A stretch of 10,013 nucleotides of DNA from Triparma columacea (taxonomy: Eukaryota > Sar > Bolidophyceae > Parmales > Triparmaceae), in NCBI GenBank assembly GCA_030267965.1, contig BRYA01000160.1, positions 1-10,013 on the forward strand, read 5' to 3'. Positions 8,601 to 10,013 of the stretch are shown piece by piece (the first letter of the stretch is position 1; each line of letters begins with the position of its first letter). Both the position numbers and the translations under genes were made by a program. The notes below the pieces were generated by a model. It made no database searches, was not told where the DNA came from, and saw only the letters and a list, made by a program, of their open reading frames with translations.

Positions 8601-10013
8601 GATTTGTTTTCATTAGTTTGCGTTACAGTCGCATCGGGACGGCAGCAGTGTTTTTATGAGGAGGAAATCGGGGTGATCTAGCGTTGCTCCGGTATGGTCG
8701 CATTATTCATGATGCAATTAAACTTCTCCTCAATGCTCACCTTCATAAACGAAAATAATCCGCTCTGCTGCATTCTGCCCACACTTTTCAATTTTGTTGT
8801 CGAGTGGTGTCAACTTGTCGTCAAGCAGGAGCTCGCCCATCCCCCCTGCGAGGAGGGCGTCGTAGGCATCGCTTTTCGATAAAGCTGCCCTAAAGGCCTT
8901 AACGTCCTTGACATTTGTTTCTGATGAGCGAAGCGAAATGAGTTGGATTTGAGGGTTAGTGTCCAATGAATTGCCTTTTTGACAGTCACACAGGGGTCTT
9001 TAGTAGGCTGAATGATCTCCTTTACCTCCTGCGTACTCACCTTGTCCTTCCCCTTCATCGGCCCTTTTCCCAGACACGTTTTCTCGGTGCTCGTTGCCCA
9101 CAGCAGCACCGACGGCGACACCAGGAGCTGCAAGTTGTTCCTGCGGACATGGCGACCAGGGAATAGAGCTCGAGCGAAGGCTCCCCGTCACCTCAAAGCC
9201 TGGTAGCGCTTTGTACTCAGCTCTTAAACCCACGCAACCTCCGTCCTCGATCTTCAGTTGCAAGGGGGGGGTCACTTGAATGAGTGCAGTATCCCCAAGC
9301 AAAGCAGAGACTAGCTGTGGTCCGTGAACCATTTCAAGCCTTGAAGCGCTCACTCGTAAAGCCTGGTCGACACTGAGCTCATTCAAAGCCCTGCTCTTGT
9401 CCAAGCAGCTGTACCCCTCCTCATGACGCACTACAAGTTTGGGTGCAGTGAGGCGCCCACACTCTTGCTTCGCAGTCTCAATTTTGTGCTGCAACCACTC
9501 GGAGGAGTCAGTCGGAGCAGCAGCAGCGTTGAGTTCCGCCTGATCCTTGTTGAGAACGCTGTAGAGAGGAAGATTGTTCTCCACATCAGACATGCCGTGG
9601 AAATGTTCGTCACCCTGGCGCGTGTTTACGTGAATTGCTTCGTCGGCCACAAGGGGGGAGACGACTGTGGAGCGGAAGGGGGTTGTAAGGTAGGTGGAGT
9701 GCGGGGGGTGCGGCGTTCGACGTGGGTGAGAACATGAACGTTAAGGAGGACATGAACAAGGACGTGGATGAGGATTTGAATGAGGATGCGGGACGGACGA
9801 GGATGTGGACGGTTTGCAAAGCACAGGCTCCTCCCCCCTTCCCCACTTCTCACCTCTCAAAACCTCCGCAGCCTCCTCGACCGCGATACGTTTCGCCTTG
9901 CCCACCTCGACGTCGACATCAGTCTCCTCCACATCGGAACTGCTGTCCTCTCCTGACCCTCCACAATGTGCTCGACGGGGTCGACCGAGACTGGCTCGAC
10001 GTGGGATTTGGGC
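1672..10013 (-). CDS. Giant multi-domain membrane protein, 8-exon gene, 5' partial
   Basis: Proposed joined coding region: 10013-9854, 9664-9041, 8920-8741, 8565-8215, 8097-7609, 7362-6832, 6716-5739, 5630-1672. It is 7272 nt, or 2423 codons plus TAG, and is open at the 5' edge. All seven introns have AG|GTRAG-type donors, CAG acceptors and phase 1. Order of parts: soluble acidic modules (exons 1, 5, 6) and unrecognised sequence (exons 2-4); a hydrophobic segment and beta-helix domain 1 (exon 7); two EGF-like repeats, beta-helix domain 2, about 16 Cys-rich modules, about seven membrane spans and a coiled-coil tail (exon 8). By family resemblance it is a cell-surface protein with a large extracellular region and a cytosolic C-terminus; ligand and signalling partner are unknown. 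Joining exons 7 and 8 is very well supported. Joining exons 1-6 to them rests on splice signals and phase, so a second gene boundary between exons 6 and 7 is possible. Confidence 0.68.
2069..2212 (-). repeat. Short tandem repeats in the cytosolic tail
   Basis: A 24-bp unit encoding KDWTKSSR occurs twice in tandem (starting 2069 and 2093) and a third time at 2156 as part of a 63-bp unit encoding IAPAPDAPPNTRKDWTKSSR. The 63-bp copies are nearly identical in DNA, so the expansion looks recent. The basic Ser/Thr-rich repeats may be phosphorylated or bind a partner. Confidence 0.88.
3590..4476 (-). repeat. About 16 tandem Cys-rich modules (GCC2/GCC3-like)
   Basis: The protein repeats a unit of 17-20 residues, CxxCxxGKYSxxxGAxxxxxC. 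Examples are CPAGKYSEHSGASLC, CEAGKYSESHGATEC and CTAGKYSSIIAATSEDTC. The third- and second-last units (CFFRTFSSTLAANSSDSC, CENDSAPLVTEGATTC) have lost the G-[KT]-[YF] core. Such repeats are typical of extracellular stalks in algal and animal surface proteins. Confidence 0.9.
4615..5202 (-). repeat. Beta-helix domain duplication, copy 2
   Basis: This is the second copy of the domain, inside exon 8, running from NVVDMDGLF to CPSPYSSNVP. It differs from copy 1 mainly by substitutions and a few indels near WVDNTGNS and AEGTYDIMLW. Copy 2 continues without an intron where copy 1 meets the 5738 donor. Confidence 0.9.
5631..5738 (-). other. Intron, 108 bp, phase 1
   Basis: Donor ATCCAAG|GTAAGA and acceptor CTCTGCTTTCTCAG with a long pyrimidine tract; AATCCTAACCC is a strong branch-like site. 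Without splicing the exon 7 frame stops at 5713-5715. The spliced protein restores alignment with the second beta-helix copy. Confidence 0.85.
5739..6327 (-). repeat. Beta-helix domain duplication, copy 1
   Basis: This segment and the one at about 4615-5202 are direct repeats spaced 1128-1134 bp apart. They share long near-identical DNA, for example GTAGGGAGAAGGGCACGTAT at 5761 and 4627, and CATGATGGAGTTGCCAGTGT at 6241 and 5113. Protein landmarks agree along the whole length. Small in-frame indels separate the copies. Confidence 0.9.
5739..6716 (-). CDS. Exon 7: hydrophobic segment and beta-helix domain 1
   Basis: This exon of 978 nt (326 codons) has acceptor AATCGCAG|CC and donor ATCCAAG|GTAAGA, phase 1-1. 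There is no ATG between the upstream in-frame stop and the hydrophobic part; the frame passes through a TTG at 6711, so it is entered by splicing. A proline-rich stretch (AQPAPEPPAPLTW) precedes a likely membrane span at 6547-6612 (GLVLFFTALDLFATAAFYVI), with a second, weaker hydrophobic stretch near 6445-6492. From about 6327 a beta-helix-like domain follows, with landmarks NGEVKCVEDNASCVLDGE, ALTFDKG, GGGVYI, LLVFSNNRA, GGGAIYV and GDDIYNYAA. Such repeats resemble right-handed beta-helix / polymorphic outer-membrane-protein-like families. The domain is a near copy of one in exon 8. Confidence in the exon is high; the role is inferred. Confidence 0.78.
6717..6831 (-). other. Intron, 115 bp, phase 1
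   Basis: Donor GTTCAAG|GTAAGA and acceptor CTCCGCAATCGCAG, with GTAGCTAATG as branch site. A second possible acceptor, CGCCTCGCAG ending at 6691, would break the phase. The intron holds a small tandem duplication, TTATGCAGCAACTGTA twice. Confidence 0.65.
6832..7362 (-). CDS. Exon 6: acidic module copy 3
   Basis: This exon of 531 nt (177 codons) has acceptor CCACCATCAG|CC and donor GTTCAAG|GTAAGA, phase 1-1. It opens with YPPVVDETFPIPVNTRL, related to the start of exon 2, then SVKVMATQVLHRPSLG, then GEDSSSDVEETDVDIEV. After that the copies diverge. The end, ASRVVEKLVAATTKAFVTVQ, is a helical segment. In the genome the downstream donor is identical to that of exon 7 (CAAGGTAAGA). No membrane span or signal peptide is seen. 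If exons 7-8 were a separate gene, this exon would need its own terminal exon, which I do not find: the frame past the donor stops at 6770. Confidence 0.62.
7363..7608 (-). other. Intron, 246 bp, phase 1, G-rich repeat at its donor
   Basis: Donor TTGGAAG|GTGAGA and acceptor CCACCATCAG. ACTAACCCC is a branch-like site about 45-60 bases upstream of the acceptor, followed by a C-rich tract. Directly behind the donor lie about six GGGGGA units. Read-through from exon 5 reaches a stop at about 7421. Confidence 0.62.
7556..7600 (-). repeat. GGGGGA hexamer repeat
   Basis: About six tandem TCCCCC units on the + strand, thus (GGGGGA)n on the transcribed RNA, starting about ten bases after the splice donor at 7608. 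It could form a G-quadruplex in the pre-mRNA. Confidence 0.85.
7609..8097 (-). CDS. Exon 5: acidic module copy 2
   Basis: This exon of 489 nt (163 codons) has acceptor CTGCACAG|CC and donor TTTGGAAG|GTGAGA, phase 1-1. It begins ASENEAENSGLQPQAG and ends with a module carrying VKNMAASDPYQ, GGFVEDVSSDVEEPAVDVDA and EAVKVLE. That module matches exon 1 at its end (EVLR) and exon 6 at its start (VKVMATQV), so it links the other two copies. The central part has basic and Cys-containing stretches (RPAKCTTRDGLLSKLNVTKC) and no recognised domain. The frame upstream is open across the preceding intron (see 8098-8214), so intron retention would add 39 residues including a hydrophobic stretch. Confidence 0.63.
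8098..8214 (-). other. Intron, 117 bp, phase 1, frame open throughout
   Basis: Donor GACGAG|GTGAGT and acceptor GCACCCTGCACAG, with TTCTAATTC as branch-like motif and a T-run. The length is a multiple of three and there is no in-frame stop, so retention would be silent for the frame. The retained version encodes the hydrophobic FGVVFLILIFLVAP. Confidence 0.6.
8215..8565 (-). CDS. Exon 4: charged, cysteine-containing segment
   Basis: This exon of 351 nt (117 codons) has acceptor CTCCCCACAG|AT and donor GACGAG|GTGAGT, phase 1-1. The protein begins DQEKNDKESRALTACKVQCK, has a short Asp-rich patch (GGAILLDDSSAKFGQQQ), a helix-prone KHELMKASEVEELC, and ends in the basic, helical RSVRREIVNLVLKEWVGRG. 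The ATG at 8404 is internal: the frame runs on upstream to the acceptor. No known family is recognised. The acceptor tract (CTTGCTTTTCTCCCCACAG) is among the strongest in the gene. Confidence 0.62.
8566..8740 (-). other. Intron, 175 bp, phase 1
   Basis: Donor ATGAAG|GTGAGC and acceptor TTTTCTCCCCACAG. A CAAACTAATG branch-like motif lies about 45-50 bases before the acceptor. Confidence 0.65.
8741..8920 (-). CDS. Exon 3: 60-codon symmetric exon
   Basis: This exon of 180 nt runs from acceptor GCTCATCAG|AA to donor TATGAAG|GTGAGC, phase 1-1. It reads ETNVKDVKAFRAALSKSDAYD and continues to KCGQNAAERIIFVYE. It is hydrophilic and probably mostly helical (AFRAALSKSDAYDALLAGGMG, DDKLTPLDNKIEKC). I recognise no domain. 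Because it is symmetric and a multiple of three, it could be skipped without a frame change. The acceptor is preceded by CACTAACCC, a good branch-site match. Confidence 0.6.
8921..9040 (-). other. Intron, 120 bp, phase 1
   Basis: Donor GACAAG|GTGAGT and acceptor TTCGCTCATCAG, with branch-like CACTAACCC about 35 bases before the acceptor. Confidence 0.65.
9041..9664 (-). CDS. Exon 2: soluble, unrecognised domain
   Basis: This exon of 624 nt (208 codons) runs from acceptor CTCCACAG|TC to donor GGACAAG|GTGAGT, phase 1 at both ends. Its first residues, VSPLVADEAIHVNTRQ, resemble the start of exon 6 (YPPVVDETFPIPVNTRL), and both exons follow an acidic-module exon ending EVLR or KVLE, so the exon pair seems duplicated. 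The body has short helix-prone stretches (SEWLQHKIETAKQECGRL) and a GPQLVSALLGDTALIQVTPP segment. There is no signal peptide, membrane span or motif I recognise. An internal in-frame GTG at 9650 is not needed as a start. Confidence 0.65.
9665..9853 (-). other. Intron, 189 bp, phase 1
   Basis: Donor GAGAG|GTGAGA at 9853 and acceptor CCGCTCCACAG at 9665, with a pyrimidine-rich tract and CCTTAACG as a possible branch site. The spliced frame reads EVLR|VVSPLVADEA, which parallels the exon 5-6 junction (KVLE|AFYPPVVDET). Confidence 0.65.
9854..10013 (-). CDS. Exon 1 of window (5' partial): acidic module copy 1
   Basis: The frame is open from the right edge, reading AQIPRRASLG... then a stretch with core GEDSSSDVEETDVDVEV, and ends IAVEEAAEVLR. 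It stops at a donor GAGAG|GTGAGA (intron from 9853), phase 1. The module closely matches one in exon 6 (GEDSSSDVEETDVDIEV) and more loosely one in exon 5. The upstream part matches too: SLGRPRRAHCGG here and SLGRSCGAHHGG in exon 6. The acidic Ser/Asp/Glu core is the sort of sequence phosphorylated by casein kinase 2, but that is inference. No known domain is recognised. The true start codon lies outside the window. Confidence 0.65.

Overview
The window looks like nuclear DNA of a eukaryotic microbe, most likely a stramenopile alga (bolidophyte/Parmales, diatom or pelagophyte type). The reasons are spliceosomal introns of 108-246 bp with AG|GT(A/G)AG donors and pyrimidine-rich CAG acceptors, and a giant membrane protein combining beta-helix repeats, EGF-like repeats, many ephrin-receptor/GCC2-GCC3-like cysteine modules, several membrane spans and a charged coiled-coil tail. 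The organism is an inference; no rRNA, tRNA or organelle gene is present to fix it.

Left side (1-about 1390) is non-coding and almost free of G on the + strand. It starts with tandem 9-bp units (CCCTTTACA and variants), passes into two kinds of 18-bp unit, is broken by about 30 unique bases (299-330), resumes as a mixed array with a 100-bp higher-order period (331-490), then gives way to a degenerate array of about 120 bp per unit (about 491-1010) and G-poor, A/C/T-rich sequence. Positions 1391-1671 are the 3' flank of the gene and hold a good AATAAA signal.

The rest (1672-10013, minus strand) is best read as one gene whose 5' end lies beyond the right edge. Eight exons join in frame over seven introns, and every intron is phase 1: exon 1 (9854-10013, partial), 2 (9041-9664), 3 (8741-8920), 4 (8215-8565), 5 (7609-8097), 6 (6832-7362), 7 (5739-6716) and 8 (1672-5630). 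Together they give 2423 codons plus a TAG stop. No ATG opens the two long reading frames (exons 7 and 8): each seems to begin at a TTG that lies just behind a splice acceptor.

Reading the protein from N to C: exons 1-6 encode soluble, unrecognised sequence with three copies of an acidic module (core SSDVEE..VDV). Exon 7 has a hydrophobic segment and a first beta-helix-like domain. Exon 8 has two EGF-like repeats, a second copy of the beta-helix domain, about 16 cysteine-rich modules, about seven membrane spans, and a tail with short repeats and a lysine/glutamate-rich coiled coil. This suggests a large cell-surface receptor or sensor. The 7-8 splice is strongly supported. That exons 1-6 belong to the same transcript is supported by phase and splice signals only, and two adjacent genes remain possible.
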